From Lachnospiraceae bacterium (GTDB taxonomy: Bacteria; Bacillota; Clostridia; Lachnospirales; Lachnospiraceae): a DNA stretch of 64,000 nucleotides. The stretch's first letter is position 1. Each line of letters opens with the position of its first letter. The stretch lies in contig JAKSHY010000002.1 in NCBI GenBank assembly GCA_024399135.1, positions 140,238 through 204,237 on the forward strand. The letters are read 5' to 3'. Position numbers and translations under genes: made by a program. Shown here piece by piece: positions 18,322 to 27,401 of the stretch. The notes below the pieces were generated by a model. That model saw only the letters and a list, made by a program, of their open reading frames with translations, had not been told where the DNA came from and did not search any database.

Positions 18322-19154
18322 TAATCAAGAACCTGTTTTAAATAATCTTCTTTCATTCCAGAAATGACTCTGTCTATTTCCTCATAGTAGGATGCAACAT
18401 TTCCTTCATCCTTATAGATATCAAGTGCATTAAGCATAATACTTTCACTGGAGCCTTCAAAATCTTCAATAAGACGATTCACTTTCCTCTCAAGCTCTAA
18501 TGAAGCATCATGATACTCCGGATGCTCTGATATATATCTTAAGTATTTATCTTCCGAAAAAGCCATACGAAGTGAAGCAAGATACTGGACTGCCATATCC
18601 ATAAGATGAGTCATATCATAGCCTCTTTTGTAATATTTAGAAGCCACCTCGAACATAAATAAATGTGAGTAAGCAAATCCCATATTGTTATAAACCAAAG
18701 GCTTAAGCTTGCTCTCAACATCAGGAAGGATTCCTAAAAGGCCTTCGTATTCTTCAATTGCAGCTTCATATCTTCTATTCTTTAATAAGTAATCAGCCTG
18801 CTGCTTTTTTCTTTCATAATCCGTAAGTCCGGCATTGTTCTTTAGTGTATCATCTATAAGCTTAAGCTCAACCTCATCGCAAAAGCCCACATAATCCATT
18901 ATAGTATTAACGAAATCTATAAGCTGACTTCCTCTGTTGAACAAAAGACGAAGTTCACCTGCCAGTGCCGGAAGCTTGCACTCTCTTTCGAACCAGTTAA
19001 CTAAATCCTGATTCATAAGATCCTGAGTAATCATAAATGGATTAAGCGCAAGTAAATAACACAGCTCCTCCGGGCAGTAAACATTCATGCATACACTATT
19101 TAGATAATACGGAACACTGGCATACTCACCAGTTACAATTCTTATTTTCGCCAT
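18321..19154 (-). CDS. TPR-like helical-repeat protein in the DUF5716 operon
   Basis: 277 residues, soluble. The C-terminal half contains tetratricopeptide-like helix pairs: DYLLKNRRYEAAIEEYEGLLGILPDVESKLKPLVYNNMGFAYSHLFMFEVASKYYKRGYD, with the A/G-Y-A and small-residue spacing of TPRs. The N-terminal part (IVTGEYASVPYYLNSVCMNVYCPEELCYLL) is not recognised. It starts 2 nt after the DUF5716 gene and ends overlapping the coiled-coil gene by one base. TPR proteins often bind Hsp70/Hsp90 clients or tails, which fits the neighbours, but a co-chaperone role is only an inference. Confidence 0.7.
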   Translation of the reverse strand: MAKIRIVTGEYASVPYYLNSVCMNVYCPEELCYLLALNPFMITQDLMNQDLVNWFERECKLPALAGELRLLFNRGSQLIDFVNTIMDYVGFCDEVELKLIDDTLKNNAGLTDYERKKQQADYLLKNRRYEAAIEEYEGLLGILPDVESKLKPLVYNNMGFAYSHLFMFEVASKYYKRGYDMTHLMDMAVQYLASLRMAFSEDKYLRYISEHPEYHDASLELERKVNRLIEDFEGSSESIMLNALDIYKDEGNVASYYEEIDRVISGMKEDYLKQVLD

Positions 19155-19156
19155 AA

Positions 19157-20461
19157 CTATATATTTATACTCTGCGTCCAGGCTCTTCCACTTGATTTCA
19201 TAATCACGCCGAAGCCCAAATCCTCAATTTCAATTTCTAATGTATTAACGGAACTCATTTCTATATGAACAGCAAGACGTGTAGTTCCTCTTGGTCTTTC
19301 AGGAAGGCCATCCAAAACAATAGTTTTTTCATTAACATTGCCTCCTGTAAGGCTGGTTATTACGAACCCGATTTCATTTCCCTCTTCAAGATAGACCTCA
19401 AAATCCGCATTGGCCTCGAACCAGTTGCTTCCCGCATCCAATATGGCAAGGTATGAATCCTCACCACGTCGAAGTGCCTTTAGGCCAACGTTAGCCTTAA
19501 CCTTGTCTTTTCCTAAAAATACATGACTTTTATATACCTCTGATGGATTAATCTTATCCATCATTCCATAGCAGGCACCCTTACAGTAAAGGTTATTTCC
19601 CTGGAACACTCTTCTGTTCTTACATATTGTTTTAAGGCTTTCCTCTGCCCACTTTTCCTTAAAGCCATCACCTAGAAGATATACCGTGGTAACATCAGTA
19701 TCACTAAAAACATCCTTACAGCATTCATTAAACTTTTCATCAAGTTCCTGATACTCACGTTTTCTTATTGTTTCATCTTCAGAAAATGACATTCTCGTCA
19801 TATCTTCATATTCATTCTGATTGATGAACACAACCTCAGGCTTGGTATTTTTAGTACACTCAAAGCGCATAGTCTTCAGGTAATCATTAAATTCAAGTAT
19901 CATTACCTGGTATTTCCATAGCTCCTCATTCTGATGAATCATATAATTATAGAAGCTTTCAACATGACTCTGATAGGTTATGGTTTCACACTTAAGCTGG
20001 AGTGAAGAAACAACCTTTGACAACACTTCTACTGCTCTTGCACTTAATTTTTCAAGTGTAAACATATATGCTGCTACATTCTTGGAAGAAACCCTGAGAT
20101 TTAAAATACTTAAGCTTCTTTTAATAAAAAGAGTAAGAAGCGCAACCGGATCATAGGATTCATTCTCTACAATTACTTCCTCCCCACGCTCTGCTCTTTC
20201 TAAAAGGTTATCGACTAAAATTCCACCTTCGTTAGCATATTTTAATGCTTCTCTTCCATAAAACCACTGTCCAACTCCAGGTCTTTTCGCAAGAACAAGC
20301 GGGATGTTATACATCTCAGACCCTGCAACCGGAGACACAGTTTCTGGCTCCTTCATTGATGAATCAAAGAAGCTTATCTGTGCGAATGTCTTTCCTAAGT
20401 CGTATCCAATAACAACCTTTCCTGTATTCGATTTTACGTTTCCATCTTTAATAGTAAGCAT
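19157..20461 (-). CDS. DUF5716 protein, degenerate Hsp70-like
   Basis: 434 residues that I recognise as DUF5716. The N-terminus VIGYDLGKTFAQISF (17-31) matches the Hsp70 phosphate-1 loop (IGIDLGTT). LLGDGF (262-267) followed by VFQGNNLYCKGACYG matches the adenosine loop and the next helix. Near the C-terminus, LDGLPERPRG (383-392) followed by alternating strands and EDLGFG strongly resembles the Hsp70 substrate-domain beta motif (GIPPAPRG...D.GTG). The glycine-rich phosphate-2 loop is replaced by LEFND (189-193), and the alpha lid is absent. An Hsp70-fold scaffold with weak or no ATP hydrolysis is likely. It sits between the 1189-residue DUF5717 gene (12 nt) and a TPR-like gene (2 nt). Confidence 0.75.
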   Translation of the reverse strand: MLTIKDGNVKSNTGKVVIGYDLGKTFAQISFFDSSMKEPETVSPVAGSEMYNIPLVLAKRPGVGQWFYGREALKYANEGGILVDNLLERAERGEEVIVENESYDPVALLTLFIKRSLSILNLRVSSKNVAAYMFTLEKLSARAVEVLSKVVSSLQLKCETITYQSHVESFYNYMIHQNEELWKYQVMILEFNDYLKTMRFECTKNTKPEVVFINQNEYEDMTRMSFSEDETIRKREYQELDEKFNECCKDVFSDTDVTTVYLLGDGFKEKWAEESLKTICKNRRVFQGNNLYCKGACYGMMDKINPSEVYKSHVFLGKDKVKANVGLKALRRGEDSYLAILDAGSNWFEANADFEVYLEEGNEIGFVITSLTGGNVNEKTIVLDGLPERPRGTTRLAVHIEMSSVNTLEIEIEDLGFGVIMKSSGRAWTQSINI

Positions 20462-20472
20462 CCTTACTCCTA

Positions 20473-23400
20473 CTAAACCATAGTAAACAGGTTATCAAGC
20501 AAATACTCATTCTGGAAATATTCCCTCATGAGCTTGTCCATCGTTCCATAATCACCAAGAGTCCTTGATATGGCAATGTCATTAATCATTCCATATTTAG
20601 TCGGATTATCCTGCTGATCCATATCATTACTTCCCAAAGTTCCTGACTCGGTCAGCTGTTCTGTTTCGCCATCAGATTCAACGATATAGTACTGAAGCTT
20701 TTCTCCGAAGAATAGGACAAACTGTTTAACACATATGCCATGATACATATTCTTCAATTCTTCCTTGATATACTCATCCTCTATATCAGAATTCTTCTCT
20801 ATCATGTAGTGAATGGTAGCGTTCGAACCTTCCTTTACTCTGTACTCTATCATCACCTTATCAATGAATCTGTGCATGTAAGTTACAGAATTGGCATAAT
20901 TCTTAAAGTACGGAAATACCATTCCTTTTGATACTATCTCTTTTAGATATGTGACACAGGTTCTGGCAATTTTGTCACCAGCTTCATCTATCTTTAAGGA
21001 ATAATACTTCGTATATGCCAGGCGGCATACGAAAGGAATATCTGCTCCCTGATCTATGAATTTTTGAAGAATATTGAAATATTCATCATCTGTAATTTTT
21101 TCATGTACGAAATAGTCAAAGCAAATTTGAGAAATGAACGCCATCGAGAGTTTATTTGCACCGTACTTGGCTGCATAGCTTTCGAATATTTCTCTGGTCT
21201 TTGACACATAAGCATTAGTGTATAAAAGCTGTGTAAGTATTCTTTCCTCAATTAACGCCGTATTAAGATTAGACTCTCTGGCAACCTTCCAGATATCTCT
21301 CATCTCTTTTGATGTACCTAAAAAGTACTTAACAAGATAACTGATAAGAGCATCCTCATGCTTTATATTTTCATATACACTAAATATGAGCGAAGTTATG
21401 GTTTTATTTTCTTCGTCTTTTCCAATTTCCTTTTCAAGTGCAATAAGTCTTGCGCACAGTCTTATTACCACCTTGGAATCTACATTTTCACCACCAAATA
21501 TACATATCCACGAGAATGCTTTTTCATACATTCCTCTCACTACCATGAGGTTAATCGCATCACTTATATCTCGTGACAAAATATCATCCATCTCAAGATT
21601 TTCTAATAATTCGTCAAGCGTTTCGAGAATATCATTCTCATAGTAAAAATTCATGAGATTAGCCAAAATAACCTTTCTCACATCTTCTACCAAAAATGGC
21701 GAGTCAGAAAACCTCTTCATATTAAGAACATTATCTTCTCTTACGGTAGCTATATCTTTGCCATGCTCACATATCCAAAGGTCAAAAAGAAGATTATCAT
21801 CAACATATTTTCCTATCATGGAAGCATATTTGTCTGGAACTGTGAGTCTTTCCACACTATAATCTTCTTCTCTTGCGAATCTTATTCCATCCTTATTCGC
21901 AAGTGCTATCTGATAGTTGCTTCCATATAACGGTATATATTCTTCCTTCGATTTCACAGGATAAATATACTCGTTGTTCAAATTATTATATTTAACGATG
22001 ACTGCCTTAATATCATCTCTTTTAATTGTAATAGCATGAACAAATAACGCTTTAGAAAGACCGCTTGCGATTTCAGGTGTAATCATACTTTCTGTAAGAA
22101 TATTTCGATATAAGAAAGCAAGATTCCTGTCGTTCTGGCCTGTTAAAATTCTTGAAAGAGTGAATCGTTCAATAGCTTCCTGATAGTTCTCAAAAAGTTC
22201 AGGAAATAATGTCTTATTCCTGTAAACATATGCATAAAGGAATGCGTTCTTCGCTGGATCCAATGATGAATCTATTGCGAAATAAAGAAGTACTATTTTA
22301 GGAATTTCAACATTCTTCTCAACATCGAAGCTCATCATATAATGCTCATAGAGCTTCGTAACTCTTATCTTTTCTTCTATTGCCTTTTCGTACCAGTTAA
22401 AAGCAACGCTGTCACATCTTCCAGTATTAATAAGCAATGTACATATTGCCTGCAAAACCTCCTGGCTTGGAACCATTTTGTAACAGTCTACAAGCAAAGA
22501 AAACATATTCTTATCATAATTTTTAATTCTTCCAAGCAAATACATAAACTGCTCAACAACTTCAACAGTAAGTATTTCCTTCTTGGCCATATATTTAAGA
22601 ACCTGAATTTCGAACTTTCCTAAATACGAAAGAAGCGTAGGATTATTAACAAGTACCTGATAAGCCTCTACATATATAACAGGTGAATTAGAACCTCTGT
22701 CGAACTGCTTCGCCAGAAGTTCCCACTTAGTTATAGGAGACCTTGCATACTCTTCGCTTGTGTACAATAAAAGCCACGCCATTCTCCAGTCAGAATTCTT
22801 CTTTTCGTAGGTGTGTTCAATTATTCTTATGACATCCTCTGTATGTTCTGAGGAACGATTAATTAAAGAAGTAAGATAATAGTAATAGCAATAAAGAACA
22901 TCATCCTTACTATTAATCACATCACTTTCTATCTGCTCTAAATGCCACGAAGCTTCATTATATCGCTCACTCGTTATTAAAAGCTGTATGTGGAACATTG
23001 AAAAAGCAAGATTATCAGGTGCTATACTACATAACCTGTCTACTATCTCGTTAGTTTCACTCATCCAGGTATTAGCCGAAATCTTCCTGGTTCTAAAAGC
23101 CTCATAATACTGCATCATATTCACAACAAGATGCTTGGTTTCATGCGACATTTTGGAAATTTTACGATTTATTGGATGAATAATAGCGCATACTGTTATT
23201 TCAATATGGTTATATGGATTCTCTAATACGATAGTCCCTATATTTCTTCCTTCATGGAGCTTATCAACTTCAACTGTATATGGAATCCTTAATGTATTGG
23301 CATCAAAATCATCAAAAGTTGCCTCATTCGTCGAAAGATTAATGAATGAATCCTTCGTACTTAGTTTAAGCTTAGAATATCCCCATCCATTTTTCTGAAT

Positions 23401-24042
23401 GATAATTCTTTTTTCAACATTACTGAGGACATTATCAATTCTTACGTTGGGTTCTTCTATTATGAATTCAACAGGCTGTTTCTTTTTAATATTCAGCAAA
23501 AATTCTTCAAGGTTCTGCTCTTTATCTTTTCCTTCCTTAAGGACACGATAGGCACTTATATACTGCCTTTCTGCACCACCTAACAGAATTTCGAAATCAT
23601 CCGAATAAAACAGATTAACTGCTTCTGTCCAATTAGTTCTTGAAAGATTAGTGAAGTGGAACATGTTTTTAATATTTCCAAGAGAAGTATTAAGATTGGA
23701 TGCTCCTATTTTTACATTGAATGGGACTGTGTATTCTCCCTGATTAGAGATGATTCTAAATTCACCTTTGACCTCATCATGATTAGAGAGACCTTCGGCA
23801 TTAAAAGAAAATGGAACTTCTACTTCCCTTCCCGAAAAATCAGTAACAGGGCACGACATTCTAAGTGAAGAGCTTGATACAACACCACTTGTAACCCTGT
23901 CCTTCGGGCCAAAGATGGTGAATTCACCCTCAAAAACTGCCCCCTCATTAACTGTAATATCAATAACAGGAGAAGAGAACTCCAATGTATGATTATCTTG
24001 ATTAAAATTACCTTCCAGAATTCTGTCTATTGCAGACTTCAT
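20473..24042 (-). CDS. DUF5717 protein: Ig-like N-terminus plus long helical solenoid
   Basis: 1189 residues without signal peptide or membrane helices, so cytoplasmic. I recognise the N-terminal region as DUF5717. Two beta-sandwich, Ig-like segments are visible (about 20-112, including DITVNEGAVFEGEFTIFGP, and about 195-290). A very long alpha-helical region with degenerate pair repeats follows to about residue 1080, resembling a TPR/HEAT solenoid, then a small beta-rich tail (KQFVLFFGEKLQYYIVESDGE). Such a protein is built for binding partners, not catalysis. It is the first gene of the four-gene operon and begins right behind a hairpin after htpG. Function is unknown. Confidence 0.75.
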   Translation of the reverse strand: MKSAIDRILEGNFNQDNHTLEFSSPVIDITVNEGAVFEGEFTIFGPKDRVTSGVVSSSSLRMSCPVTDFSGREVEVPFSFNAEGLSNHDEVKGEFRIISNQGEYTVPFNVKIGASNLNTSLGNIKNMFHFTNLSRTNWTEAVNLFYSDDFEILLGGAERQYISAYRVLKEGKDKEQNLEEFLLNIKKKQPVEFIIEEPNVRIDNVLSNVEKRIIIQKNGWGYSKLKLSTKDSFINLSTNEATFDDFDANTLRIPYTVEVDKLHEGRNIGTIVLENPYNHIEITVCAIIHPINRKISKMSHETKHLVVNMMQYYEAFRTRKISANTWMSETNEIVDRLCSIAPDNLAFSMFHIQLLITSERYNEASWHLEQIESDVINSKDDVLYCYYYYLTSLINRSSEHTEDVIRIIEHTYEKKNSDWRMAWLLLYTSEEYARSPITKWELLAKQFDRGSNSPVIYVEAYQVLVNNPTLLSYLGKFEIQVLKYMAKKEILTVEVVEQFMYLLGRIKNYDKNMFSLLVDCYKMVPSQEVLQAICTLLINTGRCDSVAFNWYEKAIEEKIRVTKLYEHYMMSFDVEKNVEIPKIVLLYFAIDSSLDPAKNAFLYAYVYRNKTLFPELFENYQEAIERFTLSRILTGQNDRNLAFLYRNILTESMITPEIASGLSKALFVHAITIKRDDIKAVIVKYNNLNNEYIYPVKSKEEYIPLYGSNYQIALANKDGIRFAREEDYSVERLTVPDKYASMIGKYVDDNLLFDLWICEHGKDIATVREDNVLNMKRFSDSPFLVEDVRKVILANLMNFYYENDILETLDELLENLEMDDILSRDISDAINLMVVRGMYEKAFSWICIFGGENVDSKVVIRLCARLIALEKEIGKDEENKTITSLIFSVYENIKHEDALISYLVKYFLGTSKEMRDIWKVARESNLNTALIEERILTQLLYTNAYVSKTREIFESYAAKYGANKLSMAFISQICFDYFVHEKITDDEYFNILQKFIDQGADIPFVCRLAYTKYYSLKIDEAGDKIARTCVTYLKEIVSKGMVFPYFKNYANSVTYMHRFIDKVMIEYRVKEGSNATIHYMIEKNSDIEDEYIKEELKNMYHGICVKQFVLFFGEKLQYYIVESDGETEQLTESGTLGSNDMDQQDNPTKYGMINDIAISRTLGDYGTMDKLMREYFQNEYLLDNLFTMV

Positions 24043-24050
24043 AGGATTAA

Positions 24051-24122
24051 AAACCCCCTAAATATGCTAAGAGCCAACAAGTAGCCCATACTAGTTTAGT
24101 ATAGCACATTTAGGGGGTGTTT
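24051..24122 (-). terminator. Large hairpin between htpG and the DUF5717 operon
   Basis: Arms ACACCCCCTAAATGTGCT-like (24103-24122, minus-strand reading) and AGCATATTTAGGGGGTTTT (24051-24068) enclose a loop that itself contains a smaller ATACTA/TAGTAT hairpin. A U-run follows the second arm. It is a good htpG terminator, yet its 3' edge is about 9 nt from the DUF5717 start, so it could also act as an attenuator. Confidence 0.75.
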
Positions 24123-24128
24123 TGTATC

Positions 24129-26186
24129 TTATTTCGTAAGTAAAAGCATTATTTCGTTAGATCTTGCGATGAACTCAGCCATTGCTTCTGGTTCAAGTGG
24201 AGCATGCTGAATAAGAGCCAAATCATACAGCTGTTCGCAGATAATCTTCGAATTATCAGAATCGCCCTTCTCAACAATATACTGAACAAGAGGATGCGCT
24301 GAGTTAAGAATCAGAGTCTCTCCTTCTTTTCCGAATGCTCCCATATCCATTCCAGGCATAGAATACATTTTCATCATATCCTGCATACGGCGTGATTCTT
24401 CAGAAAGTGTAATCATTGAAGCAACCTTTTTATTTTTAAGTTTCTCAACCTTAACTTCAATCTTGTCCTTTTTAAGAGCCTTCTTCATAACGCTCTTAAT
24501 AGTATCTGCCATCTTAGAAAGCTCTTCTTCTTCCTTCTTAGAAGTCTTAGCCTTGAAAGTATCTGTAAGATCTGCATCGATTCTCTGGAACTTAATTCCT
24601 TCGTTCTTAGACTCTAACTGTGAAATAAATGGCTGGTCAATGTTATGTTCTAAGATAACAGCTTCCATCTTGGCTTTCTTGAACATTTCCATATAAGAAG
24701 CCTGCTGCTTGGTATCGGTTACGTAATAGATAACCTTTTCCTTCTTAGTTTCATCTTCTGAAGCTCCATCCTCTGTAGCGCTTGTTCCATCAGCGTTAAC
24801 TACGTCTACATCACTCTTTGCTTCGCTATCCTGATTCTCAGCATCATCAGGATCAATCTTATTAACCTCAAGACACTCTGGAAGAGTTAAATACTTTCCA
24901 TCCATATTCTTGAAAAGAATATAGTCAGTCATCTTAGTGCAGAACTTATCATCCTTAAGACATCCGTATTTGATGAATGGCGAAATATCATCCCAGTACT
25001 TCTCGTATTCTTCTTTTTCAGTCTTGCACATTCCCGAAAGCTTGTCTGCTACCTTCTTAGTGATATACTCACTAATTTTAGTTACGAATCCATCATTTTG
25101 AAGTGCAGATCTTGAAACATTAAGAGGAAGATCCGGACAGTCAATTACACCCTTTAGAAGCATCAAGAATTCAGGGATTACTTCCTTAATGTTATCAGCA
25201 ATAAATACCTGGTTATTGTAAAGCTTAATTACGCCTTCAACCGATTCATATTCCATATTAATTTTAGGGAAATACAAAATTCCCTTTAAGTTAAATGGAT
25301 AGTCCATATTAAGATGAATCCAGAAAAGTGGTTCCTTATAATCCTGGAATACTTTTCTATAGAATTCAAGATAGTCTTCCTTAGTACATTCATTAGGATG
25401 CTTCATCCAAAGTGGAGTAGTCTCATTTAAAAGCTCCGGGCGCTTCTTAATCTTAAGCTTAGCCTCATCGCCTTCTTTTTCAGGCTTGATTTCCTCGACT
25501 ATAACATCGCCTTCCTTAATTTCATCAGCCTTAATTGTTTCTGTAGCGTCAGTATCATTTTTAGAAAGATATATTTCTGTTGGCATGAATGAGCAATATT
25601 TTTTGATTACTTCTCTGGCCTTATACTCATTACAGAACTCAAGAACATCATCATTTAAGAATAATGTAATTGTGGTACCAACTGTATCTTTGTCCCCATC
25701 TTCCATGGAAAACTCTGTTCCACCATCACACTCCCAGTGAACTGGTGTTGCACCATTTTGATAGCTCAAAGTATCAATATGAACCTCTTTAGCAACCATG
25801 AATGCTGAATAAAAACCAAGGCCGAAATGTCCAATAATCTGGTCATCATTAGCCTTATCCTTATATTTAGTGATGAAATCTGTTGCTCCTGAAAAAGCAA
25901 TCTGGTTGATATATTCTTCAACCTCATCAGCTGTCATTCCTATACCATTATCAATAAACTTAAGTGTCTTTTCCTTAGGATCTACTACTACATCAATTCT
26001 AGCCTTGTAATCATTAGGCAAAGTGTATTCGCCCATCATATCAAGCTTCTTAAGCTTCGTAATAGCATCACAGCCGTTCGATATTAACTCTCTGTAGAAA
26101 ATATCGTGGTCTGAATAAAGCCACTTCTTGATAATAGGAAATATGTTTTCACTGTTAATTGACAAACTTCCCTGTTTACTAGCCAT
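24129..26186 (-). CDS. htpG: Hsp90 family molecular chaperone HtpG
   Basis: 685 residues. The N-terminal GHKL ATPase domain shows FYRELISNGCDAITKL, DNGIGMTADEV and GHFGLGFYSAFMVA. The middle domain shows IKLYNNQVFI and LPLNVSRSALQ. A C-terminal dimerisation domain ends without an MEEVD tail. Bacterial Hsp90 remodels client proteins together with DnaK. An acidic, low-complexity insertion at about 447-483 (Asp/Glu/Ser/Ala/Thr-rich) interrupts the middle domain just before VIYYVTD. No CIRCE element is visible upstream, where the gene has AAAGGAG eight nt before ATG. A TTTACATAA sequence lies at 26216-26225. Downstream is the DUF5717-DUF5716 operon. Confidence 0.97.
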   Translation of the reverse strand: MASKQGSLSINSENIFPIIKKWLYSDHDIFYRELISNGCDAITKLKKLDMMGEYTLPNDYKARIDVVVDPKEKTLKFIDNGIGMTADEVEEYINQIAFSGATDFITKYKDKANDDQIIGHFGLGFYSAFMVAKEVHIDTLSYQNGATPVHWECDGGTEFSMEDGDKDTVGTTITLFLNDDVLEFCNEYKAREVIKKYCSFMPTEIYLSKNDTDATETIKADEIKEGDVIVEEIKPEKEGDEAKLKIKKRPELLNETTPLWMKHPNECTKEDYLEFYRKVFQDYKEPLFWIHLNMDYPFNLKGILYFPKINMEYESVEGVIKLYNNQVFIADNIKEVIPEFLMLLKGVIDCPDLPLNVSRSALQNDGFVTKISEYITKKVADKLSGMCKTEKEEYEKYWDDISPFIKYGCLKDDKFCTKMTDYILFKNMDGKYLTLPECLEVNKIDPDDAENQDSEAKSDVDVVNADGTSATEDGASEDETKKEKVIYYVTDTKQQASYMEMFKKAKMEAVILEHNIDQPFISQLESKNEGIKFQRIDADLTDTFKAKTSKKEEEELSKMADTIKSVMKKALKKDKIEVKVEKLKNKKVASMITLSEESRRMQDMMKMYSMPGMDMGAFGKEGETLILNSAHPLVQYIVEKGDSDNSKIICEQLYDLALIQHAPLEPEAMAEFIARSNEIMLLLTK

Positions 26187-26237
26187 TTTTAATTACTCCT
26201 TTTAGCGAAAAATATTTATGTAAACCACTGTTGTGAT

Positions 26238-27335
26238 TTATTCATTAAAGTATCTGTCATAGGTTTCAAAGAAAGACTGCGTTGTAACATTATCGTTATG
26301 GACAATCTTAATTGAGTCCCACAGCTCTTCATTAAGATACGTCAGCAATGTACTTGCGAACTCATCGTAGTTTTCACCGAAAACCTTCTGCCTTTGCTTG
26401 TCAGCAATTCTCGTCTTATTACCATCGGTCTCACCTTTGTTGAAGGTAGTGACACATTTTAGAATATGGTAACCATATTCTGTAGTAATAATTTCAGATA
26501 TTTCATCCTTTCCAAGGTTAAATGCAGCCTGCTCGAACAGTGGATCCATTTCACCTTTACCGAACGAAATTTCAGTAGTTTCACCTTCTGAGTATTGAAG
26601 TGCAAGCTCTTCAAAATCATGCTCGCCATCCTTAGCCATCCTTAAGATATGCTTAGCGTTTTCGAAGGCTCTGTTCTTTTCATCTAATGAAAGTTCAACT
26701 TTTTGGCCTTTTTCATCTGTATCATAGGTTTTAATAAGAATATGCTGAACTGTTATTGTTCTTGCTTCATCATCAGATATTTCAGGATTAATATCTTTGA
26801 TAATCTGCTGATAAATCTTATTAGAGAGCGCATATTCAGAATACATCTTAACTAATACGTCTTCTGTTACATGCATGTACTCGATTTCATCCCTGCTCAG
26901 TGATGCATAATAATCACTTGCTGTTTCCTTCACTCGTTCCATATCTTCTTCGGAAAGCTCGCAATTATTTTTCTTAGCCAGTATATTCATCGCCTTAATC
27001 TGTGAGATATCAGCAATAACATTATCCTTGACTGCATCCTGCATTGAAACGCCATTCGATGTGATATTCCATATCTCATCGCCGTATACACTTTCGTATT
27101 TAGTCTGAGTGTTAGTCAAATATACTAAAACCTCTGGCAATGTGCATATTTCATCTTCAAGCTTAAAGACTTCATCCTCAGCAAATCCGGTAGTTAAAAC
27201 TATCTGACCGTTTTCTTCTCCACTACAGCCTGTTATTGTTATCATTAACATCAAGACTGCGAAAATTACACTGAAAAACTTTTTAGTTGTAATGTTTTTA
27301 TCTGCTTTCTTATTCAAGTATTTATAATATATCAC
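26238..27335 (-). CDS. PrsA-like parvulin-type peptidyl-prolyl isomerase lipoprotein
   Basis: 365 residues. A short basic N-terminus leads into a hydrophobic segment ending in ITGC, a lipobox. A helical SurA/PrsA-type chaperone region follows (about 60-190). The parvulin rotamase domain is at about 190-310: VQHILIKTYDTDE, then FEELALQYSEGETTE, FGKGEMDPLFEQAAFNLGKDEISEIITTEYGYHILK. These are the PPIC motifs. It would help fold secreted proteins outside the membrane. The start may lie somewhat downstream of the used ATG, since 18 residues precede the hydrophobic core. It lies immediately upstream of htpG (51 nt gap) in the same direction. Confidence 0.88.
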   Translation of the reverse strand: MIYYKYLNKKADKNITTKKFFSVIFAVLMLMITITGCSGEENGQIVLTTGFAEDEVFKLEDEICTLPEVLVYLTNTQTKYESVYGDEIWNITSNGVSMQDAVKDNVIADISQIKAMNILAKKNNCELSEEDMERVKETASDYYASLSRDEIEYMHVTEDVLVKMYSEYALSNKIYQQIIKDINPEISDDEARTITVQHILIKTYDTDEKGQKVELSLDEKNRAFENAKHILRMAKDGEHDFEELALQYSEGETTEISFGKGEMDPLFEQAAFNLGKDEISEIITTEYGYHILKCVTTFNKGETDGNKTRIADKQRQKVFGENYDEFASTLLTYLNEELWDSIKIVHNDNVTTQSFFETYDRYFNE

Positions 27336-27401
27336 AATTAAATTATCACACTAGTATCTTTAGACTTATTTAATAAATGTTAATTATTAATTAATAATGA
27401 A

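Noticed and set aside
26187-26237. CIRCE heat-shock operator upstream of htpG
   Set aside because: No TTAGCACTC-N9-GAGTGCTAA or close variant is present.
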